This document shows positions 1 to 9,732 of a stretch of 64,000 bases of DNA, one piece after another; within the stretch, counting starts at the first letter, position 1, and each line of letters starts with the position of its first letter. This DNA comes from Emmonsiellopsis sp. PD_33 (taxonomy: Eukaryota; Ascomycota; Eurotiomycetes; Onygenales; Ajellomycetaceae). The stretch spans positions 124,001 through 188,000 of the forward strand of contig JANTQF010000005.1 of NCBI GenBank assembly GCA_032988165.1. The letters run 5' to 3'. The position numbers and the translations under genes are program-made. The notes beneath the pieces were generated by a model, which saw only the letters and a list, made by a program, of their open reading frames with translations, was not told the DNA's origin and ran no database searches.

Positions 1-2442
1 CAAAAATGGACGATGTCATCCATGTTGGATCCTTGGTTCCTTGGATGGACAGACTCCCGCTGCACGCCGGAATCTTTTCTCATTGACTACATTTTCCACC
101 AGTATGGTACTGATTATAGGCTGTCATGGCCGGCTCAGCCATTGCTTGCTACATATATTTGGTCCAAGCTTGAAAGCAATGGCAACATCAAGTTACACCA
201 CTGCGGGTGGAAAGTGACTCCAAACCACTTTACTATCTCAAGCCGCCATAGAAGACAGACCTCCTACCATGACCGCTTAATTTGCACTCTTCCCCAGAAT
301 ATTAGTGCAACAGAGCAACAACTTCAGGGACTAGTGCTCTCTGGTCCTGCTCGCCAAACTAACAACAGATAACTAGTCAAAGTGCCGTGGGGGTTTTGGG
401 CGCTTCTCCACGGACTTCATTCAAAAGTAATTTAGTTCCTTGCTATTTCCCAAGGGTATTGGCACTTTGTAACTTCACTTGCACTCTAGACTTTGAAGAC
501 TACACTTCTGCATCAGCCTACCCCTGGTTGAAGGATGCACCTGGGCAGGCATTCATACCTTTTAGGTCGTAAGATTCACAGATCCATTCAAATCACCCAG
601 TGTTTTGTAAATGTCCCCTCATCATACATTTCATCATCAAATGGGAGTTTGCCTCTCGAGTCTCCATGACGGTTGAATATCTATATAGGCTCGGAGAATA
701 CATATGAGCAGGTGATTGAAGACACGGTACAGTACAAAGTTTCGCTGAATTCATGAGAGCAAGGATGGGCCAATCCACAGGCATAACTATCAAAAGGTCT
801 CGGGCCTAGTAGAGAATTGCCTGTTGCCATGAGTGGACATCCCCTTCCCTGCGATCTGACCGCCGACATGGAGTGATAGATGAGTATGGGAAGCTCTGGT
901 GGCAGGATAGCATCTACTCCGTAGTTACCTGTGAATGAGAGGAGCCAAAACCAAAGGTACGTACGGTCTGGATAAACAGTATAACTTGATTCCAAAGGAG
1001 CTGCCTGGCTAGCTCTCTAACAAAACTTGCTTCTCAGGGGCTCGCCAATTGACGCCCACTCCTTATCACGCCAGCTCAGGGAGACACCACTGTTCCCCTG
1101 CTATATAACTAGAAGGGAATCTGTATTGTGAGTGCTGATTTCTTGTTCGCAGTTATCTCTGGATGGCGGGTACATTAGTGAGGTCATAGACTCCCCAATT
1201 CTCCCAGGTTTGCCAGCAGCAATTACACGAAGATGCCGACGTTCAAACCCTCTTCCTAGTTAACTAACCACAGCGCAGGGGTTCTCCCGTATCTCCAGTA
1301 TCTCAACGTCATCCAACAATATCAGAGCTCACATCCATCACAGGGCTGTCAAAGGTGCATCTCTCTCCGCTGATTCGACCCAAAACCAACAAAGTTCACA
1401 ATTGTCGAGACTTTGAACCGGCTCCAGCCCTAGAGCCGCCCAATCCTTCGTTGCAGCCACTGGCTCCATTAGTTTGCTATTCCCCCGTCTCTCCGCAAAG
1501 GCAGTTATTAGGTTCCCTTCCATCCGTCCACAACCATGTCGACGTACTGTGAGTCTCCGCCCGAGTTGCACAGCCCCCTTCCACTTACTCTTATCAACTA
1601 GCTAATTGAGTCTCAGCAAGTAGTATCATGCTGCAGAGAAGTATCCAGGCACATCTGCACGATTGTGCCTGAAGACTGAGAAGGGGAAGAAACAAAAGAA
1701 AGAAAGAAGAGGGGGAACAAATCTCTGACATAACAATGATTTTATTCAACTAGCTAGTTACCAAACTTCCCACCATGGATGCTTTTTTAACCATAAACCA
1801 GGGAAGAAAACTCAAAAATTGCTACGCAGCACTAACTTGGATCGAACCCTCCCCAACCACATCCAGGAAACCATGCATCAGTCCTCTGGGTATACCACTT
1901 TATACGCTTGGCGGGCGTGGAGTAAACGCATTCGGAACTTCTACAAAACTCAAAGATGAGCTCCAACTCCAACCTCAGTCACTCCAAGGTTCAAGTGAAA
2001 GTCTATGTCCCCCCATCTTCACTCCTCCCACGCTGGCCATGCTTTCCTCATTGATCAGATCTCACCTCCAGACCAAATTTCTACCCAAATAAGGTCTGTT
2101 TTCAGACCATGAATGCATCCAGGTTTTGGAAGCAGACCTGCTGCAAGATTAGATTGAGGTACCATCTTGGGTTTGCGTATACAAGCCTCGCACCCCTCCA
2201 ATCCCGCATCACAAAGCCACTGGTTGCCAGTCCTGGGAACTGGTATGTCGGTGAAGCCCGTATTGGTGGAGAGACTGTTACTGTGCGATCACAGTCAGTC
2301 TTGGATGATCATGATCTGGAAGAACTCGTGGTCGATTCCCTGCTAACTGTGAAGGTGAAGAGATACAGCTAGGGAGAGTTTCACTGGATCATTTCAGACG
2401 AGTACGGGCGGCATTTGAAGCTCAGGTTGAAGAGTCAGTGGT
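1..2442. other. Left edge, no recognised gene
   Basis: Only short open frames of up to about 120 codons occur here, on both strands, and none resembles a family I know or shows convincing splice-linked continuation. The frame at 13-372 (+) and that at 681-995 (-) are the longest and have no domain-like motifs. Sequence composition is ordinary, with no long AT-rich stretch that would suggest a heavily RIP-mutated transposon. It may be intergenic DNA or hold a decayed gene. Confidence 0.5.
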
Positions 2443-3441
2443 TTGTTCTACTCTACGTTGCAAGGGTGTTTATTTCTTATGTTCATCTTGCTGATCATCG
2501 GCGCCATATACAGTAGGGAGGAGCCTATGAATAGCTATGTCACGTACAACGCCAAGTGTTCCACCTCTTCCGCATTCAAAGCTCCAGCGACAGAAGTCCA
2601 CGACTATGCAATAGAGGAACTCAGACGCCAAATGATGGGTACCTGTATCGAGCAAGCGTTCCCATCATTAGCGACCGACCTTTTCGTGTTCCGGATCGAA
2701 TCCCGCCAGGCGGGATTCGACTCAGGGGATAAGAGTGAAAGCATGACTAAAGTGCCCGACGCCTCGCTACGATATATGGGTGGCCCTCATTTTGTACATC
2801 TAGAGAACAGTTTGATGTTTCAGATTGATTTCCGCGAGGAGTACTCTTCCCTGAAGAGCTCGATGAAATCGTGGCTAGATGCAGATGAGCGTGTCCAAGC
2901 AGCTCTTCTGATCAAGTTTACAAAGAAGCCACAATACAGAACACCTATTGATGTCCACCATCCTCCTGCTGGGCTTCGGGAGGATGCACAACTCCCCATT
3001 GCAACAGTCCGGCCTGAGTTTGTGGAGGAGTCAGGGAGAACTCTAATTCATGGAAAAGGTTTTGCCCATAGAATGACAGGATTCTGTGAGCTCTGGGTGC
3101 GAAGTCCAGATACTGGGAAGCCTGGGCTTCAAAGCAAACGCATGGTGGGTACATACATAGTGGAATCACTCGTATGAGTTGTTGTGAAGGCTAATAGTAG
3201 AAAGTTTCAGCATTTCTATGACAGTCACTCTTCAATCAAGATTGAGCCTCCTCCTGAGCTGAAGATTGATTTCGATACCTGCTTTCCCAAGTTACAGGAA
3301 CTTCAAGGGAAGTCTTTTGTCATGGACTGGCGCAAAATGGCATCAGCGATCCAGAGAGGTCATATGCGCACTGCGATCGAGCGATATCTTCTGGTGCTGA
3401 AACGTTGTCGCGCCAAGAGTAGAGTACTAGTAGGGAATTGA
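2443..3441 (+). CDS. Hypothetical fungal protein, possibly Uma2/PD-(D/E)XK-like
   Basis: I do not firmly recognise this gene. The frame from 2443 runs to a stop at 3175-3177 and then stays open in the same frame to 3441. A good intron, 3145-3210 (66 bp, GTGGGT donor, CTAAT at 3191-3195, CAG acceptor), removes that stop without changing frame and gives about 310 residues. The start may be 2443 or the in-frame ATG at 2527, because the first 28 residues read like a spurious hydrophobic stretch. The middle carries a PDASLRY motif followed by a pattern faintly like the expanded fungal Uma2-type proteins, where PDAS(V/L)RY precedes the nuclease-like core. The lysine/glutamate core motifs are not clear, so nuclease activity is not claimed. 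A 25-bp perfect palindrome lies inside it at 2696-2720. It could also be a pseudogene if the intron is not used. Confidence 0.4.
2696..2720. repeat. 25-bp perfect palindrome
   Basis: The left arm TCGAATCCCGCC (2696-2707), a single A at 2708 and the right arm GGCGGGATTCGA (2709-2720) form a perfect inverted repeat. It lies within the hypothetical coding frame and encodes part of it. An RNA copy could fold into a strong hairpin. Its function is unknown. Confidence 0.9.
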
Positions 3442-3882
3442 TTCAAATTCTCTGAAATTCAGATCCAAAATTTGTGAAGGTTTAGCCAGAGGCTTATACA
3501 TTCCCCTGCACCACTTGGGTGATTGTAAAGTTACTTAGGCTCAAATCAACTATCACTGCTATCCGTAGTAAACACATACACAGTTCCTACCCATACATAT
3601 CATGTTCCGTTCGTCCCCGTCCGAGATGAGACGATGAGATTGGATAAACCGAAATCGTCGGAAATAAATGGAATAAAACAAGGGGTGAAGGTGAAAAAGG
3701 GGATAAAAGTCGCCCATTACATAACACAAGTTCCCAAAAATCGTTTCGGATCTCCCACTATCATAGCAATAACGGGTATTATGATGAGGATATCAACAAA
3801 ATATCTGCCCTCCATTCTCATCCGCTTTCGATCCAGTAATAGCAGTGAATATATAAACAAACGCCCGCGTAGGTTTTCCCGG
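3442..3882. other. Intergenic between convergent genes
   Basis: This is about 440 bp between the ends of two converging genes, presumably both 3' UTRs. No further gene or repeat is seen. Confidence 0.6.
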
Positions 3883-6450
3883 TTAGTAACGTCGTGGCAC
3901 CCGCTGGACCGCCTCATGCATGCCCACGCCATCCATATCTATCTTGCTCGATTCCTCCTCTTCATAGTATCGTTCCTCCCTCCCCGGGCGACCAACAGCA
4001 TACCCAGCCCTCTCCATAGGGGCATACTCCCGACGCGGCCGCGGCTCATCATCAACATAGACACTAACTTCCCTCCCACTGGGTCGAACACTCTGCATGC
4101 GCTGCAGTGGCTGGCGAACCTCCTCGTATCGCGATGGCGGCGGGCGGACGCTAGACATCCTCACCACTTCCTCTCTGGGTATTGGCTCCTCGAAATACGT
4201 TGCATGGCGTGGAGGCGCGTATTCGACGTCCATGTCACGACTGTATACAGGCCGCTCGCGGACGACTTCGCGGGGATATTCTGGAGCGCGCCGATATGTG
4301 ACGGGCGGTGGAGGCATTTCTTGTGCATATCGACGGTCACGATACGGGTCCTCGAGGACCGAGACGGCGCGAACGCTGCCGTTTGGAACGCGCGGTGCGT
4401 CATTGTATGCTTCCACTCTCGTTAGGCGCGGAGTAGATATCGGCTGAACTCTTGAAGGGGGAGGAGCCACTGATTCGATGTAGCGATTTCCCTCCGCGTC
4501 AACAACCACACGACGCTGTGGTGGAGCCATGAGTCGTGGTTCAGGTTCGAGTTCTGGGTAAGTCTCGCGAAACCTCGGTGATGGAGGAGACACATCTCCT
4601 GAAACATACCGCCTGGCGTAGGATTGCGAGGGTTCTTCATAGTACCTAGCCCTTTCTGGCTGGACAGGACGATCGGTGAGAGCGTACGAGGAAGCCCGCA
4701 CGAGTCGAGGCTGGAAGTCAGCTGGCAAGTCTGGATATTCATGTGCGTACTCTGGTTGTCTCGCATTCTGCAAACTGGCAACGCGACGCAAGTTCTGGTC
4801 GTCACGTGCCGGCCTCCTGTAAGCTACTCTAGAAGCAGACCGCGGCACGCTCAAATCAATAGGATGCCCCATATCGTATCCCCTATCAGGCTGCTCTTCA
4901 TATAGTCTGCGAGGCCCACTCTCACGCCGATGATCGACGGGAGAATAGCGTGGTGACACGTCAACAAGAGCAGGCCGCTCGGGATGTTGTCGTTGTCTTG
5001 ATGGGCCAGAGAGCGGCAAGTCAGAAAACGGGGGAGGAGACATAGGTTCAGGTTTGATGTATGGATGATCAGGCGAATCCGCTACCCTTCCCTCATTAGC
5101 AACACGGGGCTTGTCTCTATTCTCCTGGATCCGTCGGCGCTTTCTAGACATCAAAGGTTGCATTGGGGCTTCGGGGCTTGTGCGTGCAGAGCCATGAGCA
5201 CCAGTTAGTTTTTCAGCACGGTTCTGCCGGGTTTGTTGCTGTCGGCTTTGAGGCATCGAAGGTACCTTCGATACGGCAAGAGGGGAGACCCTTGACGGCT
5301 GAGGCGCAGCTGGAGAGGTTATGTGATTTCTGACGACCCTAACGTCATGAGATGGGGACACAATACGTCGTGAATCCTGGCCACGTTCCAGTGGCCTGCC
5401 ATAGCTTCGTCTTCTATAATTTATAGCTGGTTCAGGAACATACTCCCCCTCGTCTTGCCTTCTGATATCTAGTGGAATATTGGGACCGGGCGGCGAGTAC
5501 TCCGCTTCATCATACACGTCAGGTTCTCGCACAGGGTAGCGAGGTGGAGTAGGGCGGCGGGGGGTATGGTTCTCTGGACTCCTCGACAAAGGTCCTCGCT
5601 TGTCAGCAATGTTATTGTATGCAGGACCTTGTACTCCCAAATCCATCATATTGCGATCAACAGTATCATGGGGCCTGGCCTCTTCCCGACGACGGTCTAC
5701 AGAGTCCACCTCATCAACCTCCATTGGGTGCATGTGCTGGTCTCGAATCGGGGAGGCGTCATTCGGTTCACCGGTCTGAGGGGAATCGGGAGCTTTGCTC
5801 GAGTAAAACGAATTGTCGTCGAACGAGTCACTGGCTGCGGTGTTTGCATTAGCCCCATCAATAACACTTGTTGAAATAGGCTTAACAAGCTGCAATGCTT
5901 TTGTCAGGACGTCAGAGACGTCAAAATCCGGTTTCGATTCTTGAAGACAAGTCTTTTGCCTGTAGTCAATTTTCTTTTGCTCCACCTGGTCACGTAATGA
6001 GCGCTCAATCCGCTGACGCTGTAGTTGTATTTCCGCTCTGATCAGGTCGTCGGACTTGGTCAGGAAGATAGGGTCAATCTCAGACACTGGTTTTGAGGCA
6101 GTTACATGGCCACTGGGGCCACTGGGACTGGGAGTAGCAGCGGCCTCAGAGACAGCAGCCGACCCGTTTAATAAAGGGGCAGTCTGCGCGCTGGGCGGAA
6201 CCTTGGTCTGCGGAGCCGCTGACAACTCGGCGGCAGGAATTGGAGGGACAATGGGAAGCGGAGGGGTTTGAACAGATCGGGGGGTGACTTTGCGAATAAC
6301 ATGTTGGGGGACCTTGAGCCTGGGATGATTCCCAGAGAATATCTGGTCGTGTAGATTCACGATCTTCTCGTACTCCAGCATCTCGGCCAGGTCAGGTTGC
6401 GGACCGCGGTGGCCATTGACCTGGCCCAGCGGGCCAGCAGTTGCGGGCAT
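3883..6450 (-). CDS. Large disordered proline/arginine-rich protein, function unknown
   Basis: This is a single uninterrupted frame of 855 residues. I start it at the ATG at 6450 (context CTCGCCATGCCC). The frame is open slightly further, to a GTG at 6525, but no ATG lies upstream before an in-frame stop. The only ordered-looking part is residues about 15-50, a short acidic/hydrophobic segment (EMLEYEKIVNLHDQIFSG). A second helical, charged segment near residue 150 is rich in Arg, Gln and Glu (IQLQRQRIERSLRDQVEQ). The rest is Pro, Arg, Ser and Tyr rich with many RYEEV, RRPEY and YDEAEY-like segments and several basic clusters (SRKRRRIQ) that could be nuclear-localisation signals. It is a conserved-looking fungal protein, but I cannot assign a role. 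A nuclear scaffold or chromatin/RNA-associated protein is a guess from composition alone. Confidence 0.75.
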   Translation of the reverse strand: MPATAGPLGQVNGHRGPQPDLAEMLEYEKIVNLHDQIFSGNHPRLKVPQHVIRKVTPRSVQTPPLPIVPPIPAAELSAAPQTKVPPSAQTAPLLNGSAAVSEAAATPSPSGPSGHVTASKPVSEIDPIFLTKSDDLIRAEIQLQRQRIERSLRDQVEQKKIDYRQKTCLQESKPDFDVSDVLTKALQLVKPISTSVIDGANANTAASDSFDDNSFYSSKAPDSPQTGEPNDASPIRDQHMHPMEVDEVDSVDRRREEARPHDTVDRNMMDLGVQGPAYNNIADKRGPLSRSPENHTPRRPTPPRYPVREPDVYDEAEYSPPGPNIPLDIRRQDEGEYVPEPAINYRRRSYGRPLERGQDSRRIVSPSHDVRVVRNHITSPAAPQPSRVSPLAVSKVPSMPQSRQQQTRQNRAEKLTGAHGSARTSPEAPMQPLMSRKRRRIQENRDKPRVANEGRVADSPDHPYIKPEPMSPPPFSDLPLSGPSRQRQHPERPALVDVSPRYSPVDHRRESGPRRLYEEQPDRGYDMGHPIDLSVPRSASRVAYRRPARDDQNLRRVASLQNARQPEYAHEYPDLPADFQPRLVRASSYALTDRPVQPERARYYEEPSQSYARRYVSGDVSPPSPRFRETYPELEPEPRLMAPPQRRVVVDAEGNRYIESVAPPPSRVQPISTPRLTRVEAYNDAPRVPNGSVRAVSVLEDPYRDRRYAQEMPPPPVTYRRAPEYPREVVRERPVYSRDMDVEYAPPRHATYFEEPIPREEVVRMSSVRPPPSRYEEVRQPLQRMQSVRPSGREVSVYVDDEPRPRREYAPMERAGYAVGRPGREERYYEEEESSKIDMDGVGMHEAVQRVPRRY

Positions 6451-7443
6451 GGCGAGTATTCCAACAGATGCAACAGCAGTCTTGCAGTTCTGAATAAGGT
6501 TACGACAAGTCACAACATGTTCCACCGCCCGGACTGGAGCTGATCGGATGAGAGTTTAGACACGTCTGCCAGGAACAAACAATCGATGGGGTTGGGAGAA
6601 GTTTTGGCTTCATCTCGCTTAGGGCTCCGGATGCGGATGCCGCTAGTCTGGCTGTGGTCTAGCGTGGCGATTCTGCCAGCGAGGTCGAGCTAAACCCGAT
6701 TAGATCTCTGCCGAGGCATTTCGATGTTGAAGGGATCTATTTTATGGATATAGATTGATTATCTAGGGTTTTCAATCAGTGAAACATATGTAGCCGTGTA
6801 CGTTGTTCTGTAACTACTAAGCAATGTTGAAGGGTGGTGATGAAGATTACATCTCAACAAATAGCCCTTTGATTGACGCAACATACTTCATGCTCCATCT
6901 TGACTCTTTCAGGGATAGGTCAAGCTCCGTGCAATATATGACAACTAGCCAAAACACCGCTGCGCCGTGAAAGTAAATAGATTTCGTCAAGCCTGAATTG
7001 GTGAGCACTGAGCGCCCTGCTGAAGAGGAGTAGTTTTGTTGCGAGTTGACCACAGGGGAGTTTATCGTTGTCGGGATAAAGTTTATCCGAGCGTATCTTC
7101 CTCCCTCCGCTAGTGGCGGGGATCCATATGGCGGACTGGCGGAATTCTGATATCGAACTCCCCTGAGATCATCTACATCGCTTACAAAGCGCCATCTATT
7201 TCCACTGCACTGGGTCTACCGATAGAGGCCATCTATCGCCGGAATTCCGTGCTACTTTTGTGTGCTAAGCTTGTATAGAAACTGGTATGCGAGGTCGTTT
7301 GCCAAAATATATATTTAGGTTTGTCTATGGAACTACCCCTCCGAAATTACAATATTCGCCATTACTCTCTTCTCATTTTTCTTTTCTGCTCCAGAATAGA
7401 TAGAATACCCTATCCAAAATTCCGCCAAAGCATACACACTAGA
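6451..7443. other. Divergent intergenic region
   Basis: This is about 1 kb between the divergent unknown 855-residue gene and the nucleotidase gene, so it should hold both promoters. Only short frames are present and no motif stands out. Confidence 0.6.
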
Positions 7444-8532
7444 ATGTCGAACCCGTCGCAACAGCTCCCAAATGGCGGGGTTGACTCACGGCCCATATTC
7501 TTTTTTGATATTGACAACTGCGTATGTATAAAAACGAGCGAAACATGGATTTTCCGAAAGAAAAGCATACAGGACTTTCAGTTTCCTTTCCAAGTATGTC
7601 TAGGACTCCAACTAACGATGTATATGGTATTTCCGCCTCGAATAGCTATATTCTAGAAGTAAGATAAAAGCATCCCTATGGCACAGGAGACGCCCCCCCC
7701 AACCGATAGATGCATATCACTAAACGACAAACTCCGCAACAGGCAATAAGATCCACGACATAATGCAAGAGCTTATCGGTAAGTACTATATTGGCCCTCC
7801 CCTCCCCCACCCACCCCCCTTTACTCACAACCATCCTCCCCCCTCCCCAGACGACTTCTTCATCAAACACCTCTCCCTAACCCCCACCGACGCCGTAATG
7901 CTCCACCAAAAATACTACAAAGAATACGGCCTCGCCATCGAAGGCCTCTCCCGCCACCACAAAATCGATCCCCTGGAATTCAACCGCGCCGTCGACGACG
8001 CCCTCCCACTCGACTCAATCCTAAAACCCGACCCGCAGCTACGCTCCCTCCTGGAGGACTTTGATACGTCCAAGGTCAAGCTGTGGCTGTTCACGAATGC
8101 GTACGTGACCCATGCGCGGCGTGTGGTGAAGTTGCTTGGTGTGGAGGATTTGTTTGAAGGGGTGACGTATTGCGACTATGCGGCGGCGGAGAGGCTGGTT
8201 TGTAAGCCGCACCGGGATATGTTTGAGAAGGCGGAGAGGGAGGCGGGGGCGTTAAGGGACGGTGAGGGGGGTGGTTGCTTTTTTGTGGGTAAGTATTTAT
8301 TTGCCTTTTTGTTCCTGTTTTATGATGCTTGGTTCTGATATGTTTGATTTTGACTGGTCTAGATGACTCCGGTCTGAACTGCACGCATGCACAAGCGCGT
8401 GGTTGGGAGACGGTGCATTTTGTGGAGCCCCATGTTGCGCCGCCACAGGAGCCAGCGTCCAAGTATCAGATTCGACGGCTGGAGGAGCTGAGAGAGCTGT
8501 TTCCGCAGTTTTTTAAGTCGAAGGGGGTTTAG
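7444..8532 (+). CDS. SDT1: HAD-family pyrimidine 5'-nucleotidase (SDT1/PHM8 type)
   Basis: It is predicted to dephosphorylate pyrimidine (or general) nucleoside monophosphates in the cytosol, as yeast Sdt1 and Phm8 do. Five exons are needed: 7444-7521, 7646-7658, 7743-7778, 7851-8288 and 8363-8532. They total 735 nt, or 244 residues, the usual family length. The second exon is only 13 nt, and joining it restores the family segment DIDNC-LYSRSNKIHDIM. HAD motif I is FFFDIDNC with nucleophile D22 and acid/base D24, motif II is LWLFTNAY, the motif III lysine is in VCKPH, and motif IV is FFVDDSG, itself split by the last intron. The cap contains the family signature GLAIEGLSRHHKIDPLE. The gene converges on the hemerythrin gene, with 324 bp between stops. 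The fold is certain; which of the two yeast paralogues it matches functionally is not. Confidence 0.94.
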
Positions 8533-8856
8533 TTGGGTGCTTATTGATAGATACGGGCTCAGATTTTGTTAATAAGCTTTTTTTCACATCCTTTCAATCT
8601 CATGAAGACTTTCTAGAGCTTATTCCTTTTAGAGGGGAGGTGGATACAGGGATTTTCTGGCTTCTAGACAGGGAATGTATAGTTTGTATTGAACGAGACG
8701 GGTTAGATACTATAAAATAAAATAAAATAAAACTAGAAAAAGGCAAAACTCAAGATCCAGATACAAAGCGGTGGTATATATAGATTATCTCAAGCGAAAT
8801 CGAAATTGCAAGCACGCCCACTTCCCTCCTGGTTTGTTCGGATAGCGGACAAACCA
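8533..8856. other. Convergent 3' region with short AAAAT repeat
   Basis: This interval separates two convergent stop codons and presumably holds both 3' UTRs. At about 8712-8732 there is a short AAAAT-type tandem run. Nothing else is seen. Confidence 0.6.
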
Positions 8857-9732
8857 CTATAGCTTCGAAGGCTCCGGATTCGGAAACGCCAGCGGCCTCG
8901 GGATCCCAAATGCATCACAAGGATTAAACCGCCAGGCGCCTGCATGCCGTCGCTCAAGGACATACTTCGTTGCGTACTTGAAAAGCGATGGGACTGGCGG
9001 GAAGTTCATCTGCTTGCCGTCCAAGAGAAAAGTGGAATCACCGCAAGCTAGGGTTATTGGAATGTCTCTGCGAGATATTTAGTTGAATTCCCAGACTGTT
9101 TGAGGGGGCTGGGGAAAGGACAGGGCAAAGAGATATGTATAAGTAATGGGTATATTATCATACCGGAAAAGGTCAGTCTGCTCCCTAGCCTTCTTCCCTC
9201 CCATCTCAAAGACGGCTTGTAACTTCTTTGAATCGTACTTTGCCAGATCCAAAAGGGTCGGAATCTCCCCGAGCAAATGCTTATGCAGCTTTGGTCCCAA
9301 AAAATCCAGAATCTCCTGTAGCTTCTTCCCATCATACGCCTTCGCATCCGTCTCAAAGACATATGCACGGAACTTCTCGAAACCCTCGTCAAAGTCTCGG
9401 TGCTCCTGGATATTCTGCTCCATGATGTCGCTAATACCCGTGAGTTTTGCCATCCCCGGGAATATGATTTCTTCCTCGGCGTCATGGTGGTGGAGGATGT
9501 TGTAGTAGAGGGCTTGATTGAAGAAGAGGAAGTCGCTTGCGTCAACCGTGTCTGGTTTTATAGAGAGGCATTGGTTGTAGGATGCATTGAAGCCGCGGAT
9601 TATGATATTGTGGAGGAGGGCCATGTTCTGGGCGAAGTCGATGGCGGAGTGACCGGCGGGTATGTTGGAGCGATCTTTGAAGCCGGTGTCTGTGATCAAG
9701 CTCAGGGGGGTGTCTGCCCAAAGCTGCGGCAT
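8857..9732 (-). CDS. Hemerythrin (HHE cation-binding) domain protein
   Basis: This is a predicted non-haem di-iron or metal-binding four-helix-bundle protein; fungal members are mostly uncharacterised. Exon 1 is 9164-9732 and exon 2 is 8857-9067, joined across a 96-bp intron (9068-9163, GTATGA donor, CAG acceptor), giving 259 residues. The metal ligands expected of the HHE fold are visible: H41 in ALLHNIIIRGFN, the H81-H82-H83 and E85-E88 cluster in ILHHHDAEEEIIFPGM, H111 in IQEHRDFDEGF, and H150/H152 in PKLHKHLLGEIPTLLDL. The bundle occupies residues about 30-175. The C-terminal part, ending in PEPSKL, is rich in Pro and aromatic residues and belongs to the fungal subfamily. No signal peptide is seen, so a cytosolic location is likely. 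The family assignment is confident; the bound metal and biological role are not known. Confidence 0.93.

Noticed and set aside
1840..1870. Possible minus-strand tRNA B-box (revcomp of GGATCGAACCC)
   Set aside because: The flanking bases do not pair as a T-arm stem and no acceptor or anticodon stem can be drawn.
2690..2725. tRNA-like T-arm in the 25-bp palindrome
   Set aside because: Only the half-site resembles a B-box; the upstream strand lacks the rest of a cloverleaf.
6451..6525. Extended start of the 855-residue protein at 6525
   Set aside because: The extension begins with GTG, not ATG, and an in-frame stop lies further upstream. The first ATG in frame is 6450.
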